The notes under the pieces are model-generated. The model saw only the letters and a list, made by a program, of their open reading frames with translations. It did no database searches and was not told the origin of the DNA. A stretch of 64,000 nucleotides of DNA from JADLBR01 sp964651705 (GTDB lineage Bacteria; Verrucomicrobiota; Verrucomicrobiia; JADLBR01): NCBI GenBank assembly GCA_964651705.1, contig CAZYWZ010000022.1, positions 1 to 64,000 on the forward strand, given 5' to 3'. The translations under genes were made by a program, and so were the position numbers. This document shows, piece after piece, positions 8,347 to 16,474 of this stretch. Each line of letters begins with the position of its first letter. Position 1 is the stretch's first letter.

Positions 8347-9480
8347 TCATTGCTTAGCGCGATGCACCCAACTCAGCAGTTCGTCCACGTAGGTGTGGAA
8401 TCCGTGCTTGTCCTTGTTCCAGGGAGGTGCTCCGCCACCGGCGTGGGGATGGTAGCTCACCAATTGCCACGTCCGGTCCAAGGCTTGGACGGTCTGGCCC
8501 TGAGGCGCTCCTGCCACCTTACCGAGGAGCGGGGATCCTTGAGGTAGGAACGCGCCGTCCAAGGGCTGGCCAGGGTATCCGCCCGGCACCGTCACCAGAA
8601 CGTCTGTCGCCTCCAGATGGGGGTATCCTTTTCGCGCCGGAATGTCGTGGTACACGACGGCAGGCACCTCTGGCACAAACGTGACCTTCGCGCCGCCCTC
8701 CCGCAGTTTCTCCAACTCGCGGTCGAGGCGGGTCGATTCGTAGCCACCCGTCACGATCTTCCTCACGACCTTGAAACGATCACAATTCTGAATCTTGATC
8801 TTCTGATCCAGTTGGATCGATTCCTCGGTCGGCAGCTTGATCACGTCGAACTGCTTGGGATCATCGGCGACCAAACCCGCGATCTCCTCGCCGGTCATGG
8901 CGCCTTTGACACCATCGGAATCCGTGAACGGTTTGTCGTTCACGAAGATCGTCAGGGTCGCGTGCTTCCGTCTGGTGTAGAACACGGGCCCGTCGGCAAA
9001 CCGAACGACTTCACCGGGTCCGATTTCCTGGTCGATGGGACTCTCATAGTCGCGGAAGAGCGGGGCGCCCTCTGCGAGCCCGAAGAGATCCCGAAGGGTC
9101 CGGTCGGTCTGATCGGGACGCAAGGTCTCCTCCGGATGGTCGTCCACGAAGAACGCCAGCTTCGCGGGTTTCGTGCACCCGTTGCCTTTGGGCGCCTCGG
9201 ATGCGGGCACGGTGTAGAACACATTGCCCAGCGCCAAGTCGATGCTTTGATGGTCCTCAAGGGCAACGTCATGCTCGCCGCCGTGGTCGCGAACAAGGAC
9301 ACAGGCTGGAGCAACGCCAGCCTGATCCTTGAGGACCATGGCCTTGACCTGACGCCGAGAAGCCGGGATGACCCGGTCCTCGACCTTGGCGGCCCACTTG
9401 GCCTCGCGCTCGCATGCCCGTTGGGCGGGTTGCGCCGCATCCCTCTTCATCTCATTTTCCGTCGTTGTGTTTGTGTTCAT
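8347..9480 (-). CDS. Multi-ubiquitin protein with C-terminal family E E2-like domain
   Basis: About 377 residues if translation starts at the ATG at 9480. Three ubiquitin-like repeats can be read: one ending IDLALGNVFYTV, one from KLAFFVDDHPEE to GPVFYTRR, and one from LTIFVNDKPF to DRFKVVRKIVTGG, whose Gly-Gly could be a JAB cleavage site. The C-terminal ~130 residues (VTVPGGYPGQPLDGAFLP to WNKDKHGFHTYVDEL) match the prokaryotic E2 family E type. No cysteine lies in this E2-like part, so classical thioester transfer looks impossible there. An alternative start at 9546 has AAGGG close by. A sigma70-like promoter at 9651-9678 rules out any start further upstream. Confidence 0.85.
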   Translation of the reverse strand: MNTNTTTENEMKRDAAQPAQRACEREAKWAAKVEDRVIPASRRQVKAMVLKDQAGVAPACVLVRDHGGEHDVALEDHQSIDLALGNVFYTVPASEAPKGNGCTKPAKLAFFVDDHPEETLRPDQTDRTLRDLFGLAEGAPLFRDYESPIDQEIGPGEVVRFADGPVFYTRRKHATLTIFVNDKPFTDSDGVKGAMTGEEIAGLVADDPKQFDVIKLPTEESIQLDQKIKIQNCDRFKVVRKIVTGGYESTRLDRELEKLREGGAKVTFVPEVPAVVYHDIPARKGYPHLEATDVLVTVPGGYPGQPLDGAFLPQGSPLLGKVAGAPQGQTVQALDRTWQLVSYHPHAGGGAPPWNKDKHGFHTYVDELLSWVHRAKQ

Positions 9481-9505
9481 GGCAGTAATGACATTGCGCT
9501 TCGCG

Positions 9506-9520
9506 CCTCCTCGGAGGAGG
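9506..9520. promoter_or_regulatory. Hairpin in the leader of the multi-ubiquitin gene
   Basis: CCTCCTC and GAGGAGG form a 7-bp stem with a one-base spacer. It lies 26-40 bp before the preferred ATG at 9480 and contains the only strong purine-rich GGAGG of the leader. It could hide a ribosome site or simply be chance; function is inference. Confidence 0.3.
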
Positions 9521-9650
9521 AAGACCACGCCAGACATGTCGTGCATTTTCCCTTGCACTTGCCGATGGCGTGCAGTACGTTCTGACGAATTCGTCAACAT
9601 CGAGTTCAAAGAACGGCGCCTGCTGCTGGCATACGCCTTCGTCACTTAAA

Positions 9651-9678
9651 ACTATACGATAACGTCAAGACCTGTCAA
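9651..9678 (-). promoter_or_regulatory. Sigma70-like promoter of the ubiquitin-like operon
   Basis: On the minus strand TTGACA (9678-9673) and TATAGT (9656-9651) are separated by 16 bp, close to consensus. Transcription would start near 9644 and read the multi-ubiquitin, JAB-E1 and downstream genes. The divergent XRE repressor gene starts at 9687, so the repressor probably binds here. No binding assay exists; the operator role is inferred from position. Confidence 0.6.
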
Positions 9679-9686
9679 GGGCGATA

Positions 9687-10025
9687 ATGAGCAATGTCTT
9701 TTCGGAGCGATTGAAAGCGGCGCGCGAACGCAGGGGACTCAGCCAGAGCGAGTTAGCCTCACGAAGTGGCTTGCAGCCCTCCGCGATTTCCCACTTCGAG
9801 ACCGGCAACCGCTCCCCCTCTTTTGAAAATCTGAAAAAGCTTTCGGATGCCCTGAACGTGACCACGGATTACCTGCTCGGCAGAGCGGAACAGCCCGAAA
9901 GTTCGGGTCCGACCGCGAGCAAACTTTTTCGTCACGCCGAAAACATCTCGGCTGAAGACCTCGAGACACTTCAGCAGATAGCAGAGAAGTTTGCCCAAAA
10001 GAACCGCGGAAAGATCCAGCAATGA
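9687..10025 (+). CDS. XRE-family transcriptional repressor
   Basis: A 112-residue protein with a classical N-terminal helix-turn-helix (ERLKAARERRGLSQSELASR, then PSAISHFETGNRSPSFENLK) followed by LSDALNVTTDYLLGR, which is typical of phage-type Xre repressors. A short acidic C-terminal helix follows. AAGG lies 6 nt before the ATG. It is transcribed divergently from the ubiquitin-like operon and overlaps the ImmA/IrrE protease gene by ATGA. The pair therefore resembles an ImmR/ImmA switch: repression of the neighbouring operon relieved by proteolysis. Confidence 0.9.
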   Translation: MSNVFSERLKAARERRGLSQSELASRSGLQPSAISHFETGNRSPSFENLKKLSDALNVTTDYLLGRAEQPESSGPTASKLFRHAENISAEDLETLQQIAEKFAQKNRGKIQQ

Positions 10026-10888
10026 TTTCGAGGGTGCGGAAGCAAGAAATTATGTCCGCCGCCGAACGGGAGGTGGAAAACGCGACATCCCTTCCGATCA
10101 GCCCCATCCAGATTGCGCAGAGCCACGACATTGCGGTCGAATCATGGGAACCCAAGGACCGTGGCGTCTCCGGTTTTCTGATGAAGCAGGGGGACGTGTT
10201 CGGCATCGGCTATTCGACAAAGCTGAAGAACCGGGGTTTTGAGAATTTCACCGTCGGGCATGAACTCGGCCACTATTTCATCCCAGGACACCCGGCAAAG
10301 CTCTTCCCAGACGGTTCCGGCCGCCACCTCTCCAAGAGCGGCTTCATCTCCGATGAGCCGTGCGAGCGGGAGGCGGACCTGTTTGCCGCCAGGCTGCTCA
10401 TGCCGGAACGGCTATTCCGCCAAGAGCTGGCCCGATCCGGTGAGGGATTTGCTGCCATCGAACGGCTGGCGGCGGGATGCCAGACTTCCCTGACGTCCAC
10501 GGCCATCCGTTTTGCGGAGTGTTCCGAGGATCCCGTCGCGGTCATCGTGAGCAGCGACGACGCTGTCGAGTTCTGTTTCCTTTCGCCTCCTCTTCAGGAG
10601 CTTCCCGCGATCACATGGCCGAAGAGGGGAACTCCAATCCCCAGGGGCACGGCGACCGCGAGATTCAAACTCGACCCACGCAAGATCCAGAATTCGTGTC
10701 GGGAAGAGAGCTGCTCGATGCTCGACGACTGGATGGAAGGTGCCCCGCGTGTCGAGGTCAAAGAGGATGTCGTTGGTCTCGGCCAATACGGCAAGGTTCT
10801 CACTGTCCTCTTCACCGATGAGCCCATTGAGCCTGAAGACACCGACGAGTCCGACGATGCCTTTGACCACATGACCCGCTGGGGGTGA
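10022..10888 (+). CDS. ImmA/IrrE-family metallo-endopeptidase
   Basis: A 288-residue cytoplasmic zinc protease. The gluzincin motif HELGH is near residue 80, and the downstream glutamate lies in EREADLFAARLLMP, the standard IrrE/ImmA arrangement. Family members cleave an Xre-type partner repressor upon DNA damage or invasion, and here the partner is encoded immediately upstream with an ATGA overlap. This links a stress signal to expression of the divergent ubiquitin-like and ABC-3C genes, by inference. The C-terminal ~120 residues are variable and could be the sensor part. Confidence 0.9.
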   Translation: MISRVRKQEIMSAAEREVENATSLPISPIQIAQSHDIAVESWEPKDRGVSGFLMKQGDVFGIGYSTKLKNRGFENFTVGHELGHYFIPGHPAKLFPDGSGRHLSKSGFISDEPCEREADLFAARLLMPERLFRQELARSGEGFAAIERLAAGCQTSLTSTAIRFAECSEDPVAVIVSSDDAVEFCFLSPPLQELPAITWPKRGTPIPRGTATARFKLDPRKIQNSCREESCSMLDDWMEGAPRVEVKEDVVGLGQYGKVLTVLFTDEPIEPEDTDESDDAFDHMTRWG

Positions 10889-10916
10889 AATCCCGCATCG
10901 CTTCCCCCGGAGCGCC

Positions 10917-11030
10917 TCACCGAACGATGCGCGCCAGCCGTTCCCTGAGGAATGGCAGTCGTGCCTGGCTGCCCGGATCTGGAGCAAGGTGGCCCGGAAG
11001 GGAACCGGGATCCGCGACGTCAATCGCCAT
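10917..11030 (-). pseudogene. Remnant of a nucleotidyltransferase-type partner gene
   Basis: A 37-codon frame starts at ATG 11030, overlapping the end of the upstream wHTH gene by 11 bp, and ends with PGHLAPDPGSQARLPFLRER. From memory this resembles the C-terminal tail of the AbiEii-like nucleotidyltransferases that usually follow this wHTH family. Start overlap and tail are kept while the catalytic middle is gone, so I read it as an internally deleted toxin. The match is from recall, not from a search. Confidence 0.4.
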
Positions 11031-11532
11031 CCGGCACCTCCAGCCGCCCCCGGACGAGTTGCGCTGCGCGGCTGCGCTCGCGCGCGCGCCCCGATCGCAG
11101 GGCGTCGGCGAGGGCCATCCACTCGTACAGTTTCGCGTCGCGGAGGCAGGCCGCCGGCACCGAGCGGCACAGGGGCTTCAGTTCGACGCCCCGCACGCGC
11201 CCTTCGGGCACCGCCCAGACCGGCGTCTCCTCTTCCAACCCCACGAACTCCGCGGCCAGCGGCGGCGCGGACGCACCGGTCGGCATCCCGCGGGTGAGCG
11301 CCCCGCGGTCCGCCGGAAATACGTACTTGAGCGCGTGGATGAGGAACTCCGCCAATGCCCTCCGATTCACGCCCCAATGGTCCGGCGCCACCAGGCCCGC
11401 CACGACCAGCCGTCGCACCGCGGCATGCGCCTCCGATGCACTCAGCCCCACCGATTCCGCCAGTTCGGCATACGGACATCGTCGTCCCAACAGCACCAAA
11501 CGGCACGCCACCAACACATCCTGTGGCCTCAT
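11020..11532 (-). CDS. Winged-helix (MarR-like) DNA-binding protein, antitoxin-like
   Basis: A 170-residue protein opening with an N-terminal winged helix (CPYAELAESVGLSASEAHAA, then RRLVVAGLVA), followed by HALKYVFPADRGALTRGMPT and a basic C-terminal region. This family is commonly encoded just before a nucleotidyltransferase, as in type IV-like toxin-antitoxin pairs. Here only a 37-residue remnant of such a partner follows. It probably binds its own promoter, which falls in the ~160-bp gap up to 11690. The exact start is set by ATG 11532, with no strong ribosome site visible. Confidence 0.65.
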   Translation of the reverse strand: MRPQDVLVACRLVLLGRRCPYAELAESVGLSASEAHAAVRRLVVAGLVAPDHWGVNRRALAEFLIHALKYVFPADRGALTRGMPTGASAPPLAAEFVGLEEETPVWAVPEGRVRGVELKPLCRSVPAACLRDAKLYEWMALADALRSGRARERSRAAQLVRGRLEVPDGD

Positions 11533-11690
11533 AATGAGGGATATACGCTATTCGCGAATCGCGTATATGTCAACATCGACCGGGGGCACCATGACTCCCA
11601 CGAACCAGACCGCCCACCTGCCATCAACGCGAGCCCGCCGCTTCCTTCGCCACCATGATGTGAGACCAGGCGCCGCCCAAGCGGTCGCAC

Positions 11691-12518
11691 CTACACGAGG
11701 TCGACCGACACTTCCGCCGAATTCGGACCTGGGCGCACGGTCTCCGGCGGCTTTTCCTTTCTCTTGATGTCCTCGATCCGCTGCCGCTCCTCGAGTTCCT
11801 GAAGGCGCCGGTCCAGTTCTCGAACACGCTGCATCTCCGTCTGGATGTCCTCAAGTTCGGTACGCACCCCGGCCACCCAGCGGGCGTCCCGCCGACCCCT
11901 TGACTTGAACATCCCCGTGAGGTCTTCCGTGGAAATCAGCATGTCATCGAGCATAACCGAAAGGGCGACACGTTCTTCCACGAGGCGCTCCGCCACCTCA
12001 GTCTCACCACTCTCCTTCGCCTCCGCCCTCTTGGATGCCTCCAATGCCTCCAAACGGCGCTGTGCCGCCAAGGCATGCTGCATTTCCATCCGAGCTTTCT
12101 CGATTCCCCGCCGGACATCAACCACGCACCCGTCCTTGCGCCGACCGCCCGACACGAGCCCTCCCAACAGGCGGTCAAGAGAAGTCACCAAGTCATTCGT
12201 GATCAACGTGACGGCATCCAGATCCTTCAGCAGCCGCATCATCTCGTCACTTTCAGTATCATCAGAATTGCCCTTGTTGCTCTCCATGTGCTCTTCCAAT
12301 GCCTTCTTCATGGAGGCAGCTTTCTCTAATGCTGCTCCTCGGACAAATTTTGAGAAGCACCGTGTCGATTTCTTTCCATTGTCGTCGGATTTACTTTTAT
12401 CACCTTTATGCCTCTTCGAATCCAAGAATGCCTTGGTCTTAGCCGCGGCAGCTATGATCTTCTTATCAGATTCCGAGCAACGGAAACTGATCGGGTCCCC
12501 TACCTTCTCCCAAGCCAT
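11691..12518 (-). CDS. Ribbon-helix-helix / mobilisation-accessory-like coiled-coil protein
   Basis: I chose ATG 12518 because GGAGAGG lies 9 nt upstream, giving 275 residues. The N-terminus, with ISFRCSESDKKIIAAAAKTK followed after a basic insert by FSKFVRGAALEKA, resembles the ribbon-helix-helix motif of MobC-like relaxosome accessory proteins. The rest is highly charged helix (AQRRLEALEASKRAEAKE, LQELEERQRIEDIKR), probably coiled coil. It may help mobilise or partition the element that carries the integrases downstream. No relaxase is visible in the window, so this role is uncertain. Confidence 0.5.
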   Translation of the reverse strand: MAWEKVGDPISFRCSESDKKIIAAAAKTKAFLDSKRHKGDKSKSDDNGKKSTRCFSKFVRGAALEKAASMKKALEEHMESNKGNSDDTESDEMMRLLKDLDAVTLITNDLVTSLDRLLGGLVSGGRRKDGCVVDVRRGIEKARMEMQHALAAQRRLEALEASKRAEAKESGETEVAERLVEERVALSVMLDDMLISTEDLTGMFKSRGRRDARWVAGVRTELEDIQTEMQRVRELDRRLQELEERQRIEDIKRKEKPPETVRPGPNSAEVSVDLV

Positions 12519-12766
12519 AAAGTGCGTCCTCTCCGTTCGTTCTCGCGATGACATCTCTTGAGCGTCTTGAGCCTCTCTCACTTGATCCACGACGGCTGTA
12601 TTTCTCCATTGAACCAAAGAGAGGATATACTCTGAACTGATAAACGTATACGCCGCTAGGTTGCCCAGTCAAGTCGAAAACCATTAGTGTTGCCCTCGGC
12701 GGCGGACGATTGTTGACGCTGGTCCGCCATGCTGTCGTGGGGTCCGCGGTAAGTCTACGGAGCTGC

Positions 12767-12884
12767 CTAGTACACTGTCTCAGATGAATCTGAACAGCAG
12801 ATCAAGGCGGCAGCATCTTTCTCGCTTTGGCGATGCACGGCACACGACCTGGCTGTATCAAAACCAAAAGAGACAGTGCACTAG
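12767..12884. mobile_element. 118-bp MITE-like element with 15-bp inverted ends
   Basis: CTAGTACACTGTCTC at 12767-12781 and GAGACAGTGCACTAG at 12870-12884 are inverted copies with one mismatch. The outer CTAG on both sides could be a 4-bp target duplication, as seen with IS5-type (YTAR) insertion, leaving 11-bp terminal repeats. There is no coding capacity inside. An 11-base copy of the end (TGCACTGTCTC) also occurs at 37519-37529. I read it as a non-autonomous element. Confidence 0.55.
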
Positions 12885-13076
12885 TTAACACCCGATCAAT
12901 TTGGTTTGTCCGGTTTCCGGATGCAGGGCGCTTTCGCTTAGGGGTGGCGCAGTGCATTCCGCAATAGTCGCGCGCCCGCGACCAATCCCATTCATGCTGG
13001 CGCTCCTTTGCGACGCAAATGTGTGCTTCAAGGCATCGTAGGCGCGAGCATCATTTGTGCCAGTCACTACGGGAAA

Positions 13077-13129
13077 ATGTATTACACGGGCCGTATTATG
13101 TAGTACATCTTATAGGCCGTGTAATACAT
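13077..13129. promoter_or_regulatory. Nested palindrome upstream of the excisionase-like genes
   Basis: ATGTATTACACGGGCC (13077-13092) and GGCCGTGTAATACAT (13115-13129) are inverted copies with one extra G. Between them ATGTAGTACAT is itself a palindrome. The 53-bp structure ends 48 bp before the ATG of a small DNA-binding protein and about 1 kb before the integrase. It could be an operator for that protein or an attachment/recombination site. The gap 12519-13177 holds nothing else I can support. Confidence 0.55.
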
Positions 13130-13177
13130 GGCCTTCGTTGCGTCTCTCTCGTTTTACAACGAACGTGGAGCGTGGAC

Positions 13178-13540
13178 ATGAGTCAACCTCAACCGATTCG
13201 GCGTCGCCGCAACGCGCGGCAGCCATCGATACTGTGTTCTGCAGTGACGACGGCGAGTCATGTCGTCGGGCCCCCGACCGTGGCGGACGTGTCATGCGAC
13301 CCAGAGTTCGTCGATGCGAAAGGGGCGAGAAGCCGCTTCGGTTTGACCAAATCATATCTCTACATCTTGAAGGATGAGGGTCTGATAACCTCGGTCTCCT
13401 GGCGTCGTCGGGGCGCTACGCGGGGGCGGCGCCTGTTCTCCTGTGATTCGATTCGCGAATTTCTCTGGGCCCACGTGGACCCTCCCAAAAAGCGGGATTG
13501 TGCGGCTAAGGGCGTCGCGTCCAAGCGGAGGAAGAAGTGA
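13178..13540 (+). CDS. Excisionase-like helix-turn-helix protein
   Basis: ATG 13178 is preceded by GGAG with 7-nt spacing, giving 120 residues. The C-terminal half (AKGARSRFGLTKSYLYILKD, then EGLITSVSWRR, ending RRLFSCDSIREFLWAH) has the layout of MerR/excisionase-like winged HTH domains. The first 50 residues are basic and probably disordered. It is the first gene after a nested palindrome and belongs to a plus-strand series that includes another excisionase-like gene and the integrase. A role as recombination directionality factor or regulator is likely but unproven. Confidence 0.6.
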   Translation: MSQPQPIRRRRNARQPSILCSAVTTASHVVGPPTVADVSCDPEFVDAKGARSRFGLTKSYLYILKDEGLITSVSWRRRGATRGRRLFSCDSIREFLWAHVDPPKKRDCAAKGVASKRRKK

Positions 13541-13669
13541 GTTCTGGGACGATCAGGCAAGTCGAGCCCTCGCATCGGGACGAAGGGCCGCAGTCCATAC
13601 CGGGCACTGGGGGAGTCCACACATTCGAACTGGGTTCCGAGATGGAAGCATCCTGCAAACATAAACAGC

Positions 13670-13873
13670 ATGGATGCCAACTACCTTACGAAGCGGGAGG
13701 CAGCAAATCGAGTGCGGGTCTCGGTGGACACAATCGAGCGGTGGATTCGACGGCGAGGTATGCCGTGGATTCGGGTCGGCGCACGATGTGTGCGTATTCC
13801 GGAGCCCGACTTCTTGCTCTGGTTGGAGAATCAGGGACGTGGGCGGGCACGTCGTCGTCCCTTTTCGTCCTGA
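13670..13873 (+). CDS. Small excisionase-family DNA-binding protein
   Basis: This 67-residue protein is almost only an excisionase/HTH_17 domain: TKREAANRVRVSVDTIERWI followed by RRGMPWIRVGARCVRIPEPDF. Such proteins bend DNA at attachment sites to steer tyrosine integrases towards excision. The integrase gene starts 250 bp downstream on the same strand. No good ribosome site precedes ATG 13670. The long tail RGRARRRPFSS is basic. Confidence 0.75.
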   Translation: MDANYLTKREAANRVRVSVDTIERWIRRRGMPWIRVGARCVRIPEPDFLLWLENQGRGRARRRPFSS

Positions 13874-14123
13874 CCAGTCTTGACGCCGTTTTGCGGCAAA
13901 CTGCGGCGTCGTGCGGCAACAGGGGCGTGTCGGGACCCACGGGTCACACGCAATTTCCGCTTGTAACCCTTTGCATCCCATTTGCTTCTGAAGCGATGCC
14001 ACCTGAGTTGCGAGCTTCCTCGGGGCGCTCGATGGAGGTGCCCCGTTCCCTCGGCATCCTCCTGCCTTTGAAAGACTTCCGAAACACAAAAAGCAGCCAA
14101 TTACGATTCCTGACGGATTCCTG

Positions 14124-15620
14124 ATGAGAACGGCTTCTACCAGCGCTGGGAACGAGGATGCACCCGACATCGTCATTGGGTCGTTTGTAATCCACACCTA
14201 CCGCAGCACCTCAAAGCGCGGGTACCAGACCCTTGAGGCCAGAATTCCAACCGGGCGTGGCGTTCCGCCCGTCCGCTTGACCGCCTCCACATTGCCGCGC
14301 CTCGAGAAGAAGGTACGCGAAAAGCTCCAGACGCTCATGCCAACGGCCGAACCGGGGAATTCCTCTACGATTCAAAACGACCTAATCACCAAGGCGGTGC
14401 TCAAAACCTCAGCTCAACACAACATAAACCCTCACGTCCTAGTCGAGATTATGGACGACGCGCTGGATCGAGCCAAAGCCCACGGCGTCGCCTTCACCAC
14501 CGTCTACCAAACCGGCCTTGCCGCGCTCACCAAGTTCAAGCCAGTCCAGTCGTCAAAGGCCATCGATGCAGTTCTGGCCCGCATAGGTCAGACCGTAATG
14601 AACCCCGGACAGCGCGTCGCCGAGGAAACTCGTGTGATATCGCCCAAGTATTACAATAGTCTCTGTGCTACCGGGCACCGCCTCACGAGCTACCTTGGAA
14701 ATCGCTACCTGCACCTGATCACGCTCGACGACCTCGAAATGTGGAGGGACAAGCACCTGGTCCTGGAGCACTCAACCACCCATAAACGCCGCGGTGACAA
14801 ACTCGCATCCTGTACAATGGAGGTCGAATGTACGCGCGCTGTCTACTTACTTCGCCAGTGCAGGAAGACCTTCGGTCCGAGAGACTGGACAGCACCAGAC
14901 GAGCTGATGCTTCCCACCGGCGTCCCAGCCCCAAACGATCTCTGGGAACCTCACGAGATCATTGCGATCATCGATGGGTTGCTCGCAAAACACCCGCCCT
15001 TCGGTCTCGCCTTTGCCCTGCTCTGCCTCAGCGGATTACGGGCGGTCGAGCTCCATTTTGTACGATGGTGGCAACTTCGACTGGACCATCGGCATGATGA
15101 CGGCAGCCCAGCGCCATACCTTCACTTAGAATGGGACGAGACAAAAACGTTCCGCAATCGTAACGCGCCGCTCTTTGAGCGTCTGCACGACATTCTCATC
15201 AATTGCAAAGGCACATCCACCCCCGACGACTATGTCTGTTCACTGTCACAACGGGACATTCATGTCAGGTTGCCAAATATGATTCGCAATCTCGGATTCC
15301 GGTACATCCGGAACGGACATCGTCACAACTATACAGCCTGCGTCAACGGACTATATGGACCGCTGCGAGCAGCAAAATGGTCTGGCCACACGGTGCAGGT
15401 GCAGGAGGAGAGCTATGCACGTCGGACCCACGAACCCACAATCGCCTCATTGATCCTGAGGGGTGATAAGCCGCGCTTCTGGGTTCCCCCGACCGAGAGG
15501 CAGGTCCGTGTGTCCGGTCTGGACGATATCGATGGTCTCTCTCCGCGCCTTCCCAGAATCCAAACGGCAACAGCAACGGAGGGCGCCGCTCAGGAACCCG
15601 AACAGCCAAAGATGCCTTGA
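14124..15620 (+). CDS. Tyrosine recombinase (integrase), probably full length
   Basis: A 498-residue site-specific recombinase. The N-terminal and core-binding part runs to about residue 260. Catalytic box I arginine is in LCLSGLRAVELHFVRWW, box II arginine in NGHRHNYTACVNGLYGPLRA (the usual box II histidine three residues before it is an asparagine), then WSGHT, and the nucleophile tyrosine is probably in ESYARRTHEP. It would integrate or excise the surrounding element together with the excisionase-like proteins upstream. Two further recombinase-like genes follow directly on the same strand. Confidence 0.85.
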   Translation: MRTASTSAGNEDAPDIVIGSFVIHTYRSTSKRGYQTLEARIPTGRGVPPVRLTASTLPRLEKKVREKLQTLMPTAEPGNSSTIQNDLITKAVLKTSAQHNINPHVLVEIMDDALDRAKAHGVAFTTVYQTGLAALTKFKPVQSSKAIDAVLARIGQTVMNPGQRVAEETRVISPKYYNSLCATGHRLTSYLGNRYLHLITLDDLEMWRDKHLVLEHSTTHKRRGDKLASCTMEVECTRAVYLLRQCRKTFGPRDWTAPDELMLPTGVPAPNDLWEPHEIIAIIDGLLAKHPPFGLAFALLCLSGLRAVELHFVRWWQLRLDHRHDDGSPAPYLHLEWDETKTFRNRNAPLFERLHDILINCKGTSTPDDYVCSLSQRDIHVRLPNMIRNLGFRYIRNGHRHNYTACVNGLYGPLRAAKWSGHTVQVQEESYARRTHEPTIASLILRGDKPRFWVPPTERQVRVSGLDDIDGLSPRLPRIQTATATEGAAQEPEQPKMP

Positions 15621-15653
15621 AGCACGTACGATAATACAAAAGGATCCGCTCAC

Positions 15654-16235
15654 ATGAAGCACACACAGAACCTCGTGTTCCCGTCGATGGCGTTCTGCAC
15701 TTTCGCAGAGGCCGAACACCTCACTTCGGCGCTACGTTCAGTGAATCCACAGGCCGCACTCGAATTCGAGCTGTCGGCGCTATCTGGACTCCGTCCCACT
15801 GAAGCATCAAGGCTCCTCTGGGGCAATCTCAACCTGCGCGCAAGGGCGCCTTCGGGCAAGCTCGCTCCATACGTCCATATTCCGGCATCGGCGTCTAAAT
15901 CCGGCGTGCCTCACAACGCGCCTATATTTGAACGGGCGTACCCGCTTCTGATCCAATTAGAGGGTCCACCGAACAAACCCATATGTGCCATTGGTAGGTC
16001 GACACCTATCATTAAAGAAGTGTCTCTGGCGTTGAACTTGCCCTGGGATTGGCGCGACGGTCGCAAGATCTTCGCCTGTGCCTCGGCTGCGGCGTATGGC
16101 GTTGCCAGGACCTCCGCTTGGATGGGGAAGAAACAGAACCGATTCGTGGAGCGTTGCTTCAGTCCCTTCACGGCTTCGGCCTCACTCCAGTTCTTGCGCG
16201 GCCCCAAGGCGGGATGGCGCTTCGAAATAGTCTGA
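15654..16235 (+). CDS. Catalytic-domain-only tyrosine-recombinase-like protein lacking the tyrosine
   Basis: A 193-residue protein with AAGGA 10 nt before the ATG. The segment FELSALSGLRPTEASRLLWG matches recombinase box I including the arginine, and DGRKIFACASAAAYGVARTS followed by AWMGKK corresponds to boxes II and III. In the place of the nucleophile tyrosine the sequence reads RCFSPF, so strand cleavage should be lost. There is no core-binding domain. It starts 33 bp after the full-length integrase and may be a regulatory paralogue or a decaying copy. Confidence 0.65.
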   Translation: MKHTQNLVFPSMAFCTFAEAEHLTSALRSVNPQAALEFELSALSGLRPTEASRLLWGNLNLRARAPSGKLAPYVHIPASASKSGVPHNAPIFERAYPLLIQLEGPPNKPICAIGRSTPIIKEVSLALNLPWDWRDGRKIFACASAAAYGVARTSAWMGKKQNRFVERCFSPFTASASLQFLRGPKAGWRFEIV

Positions 16236-16474
16236 CCGCGGAGGCAAGCTGTTAACGCCTGCAGGTAGCATAGGATTCCCGTGACTAAACTCTTGGACGT
16301 CTGTGTTGGATTCGATCCCGCGCGCAACGACCACGGGTCCGGCAGGGATGTGCTTCTGCAAGCTTACGCAGGGTGGCTTCAGGCTGTGCGGTCGACTCGA
16401 AGGGCAGAGGCGATGAAAGGTGACAGGAGCATTAAGTAACGGCGAACATCGGGTCGCATAAATTGGAGAGACAT

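Noticed and set aside
9481..9645. N-terminal extension of the multi-ubiquitin protein to 9645
   Set aside because: The sigma70-like promoter at 9651-9678 would start transcription about at 9644, so a start at 9645 cannot be used.
10412..11506. Long minus-strand open frame of about 364 codons opposite the ImmA gene
   Set aside because: It is compositionally odd (Gly/Arg-rich), overlaps two well-supported genes, and has no recognisable domain; it is a shadow frame.
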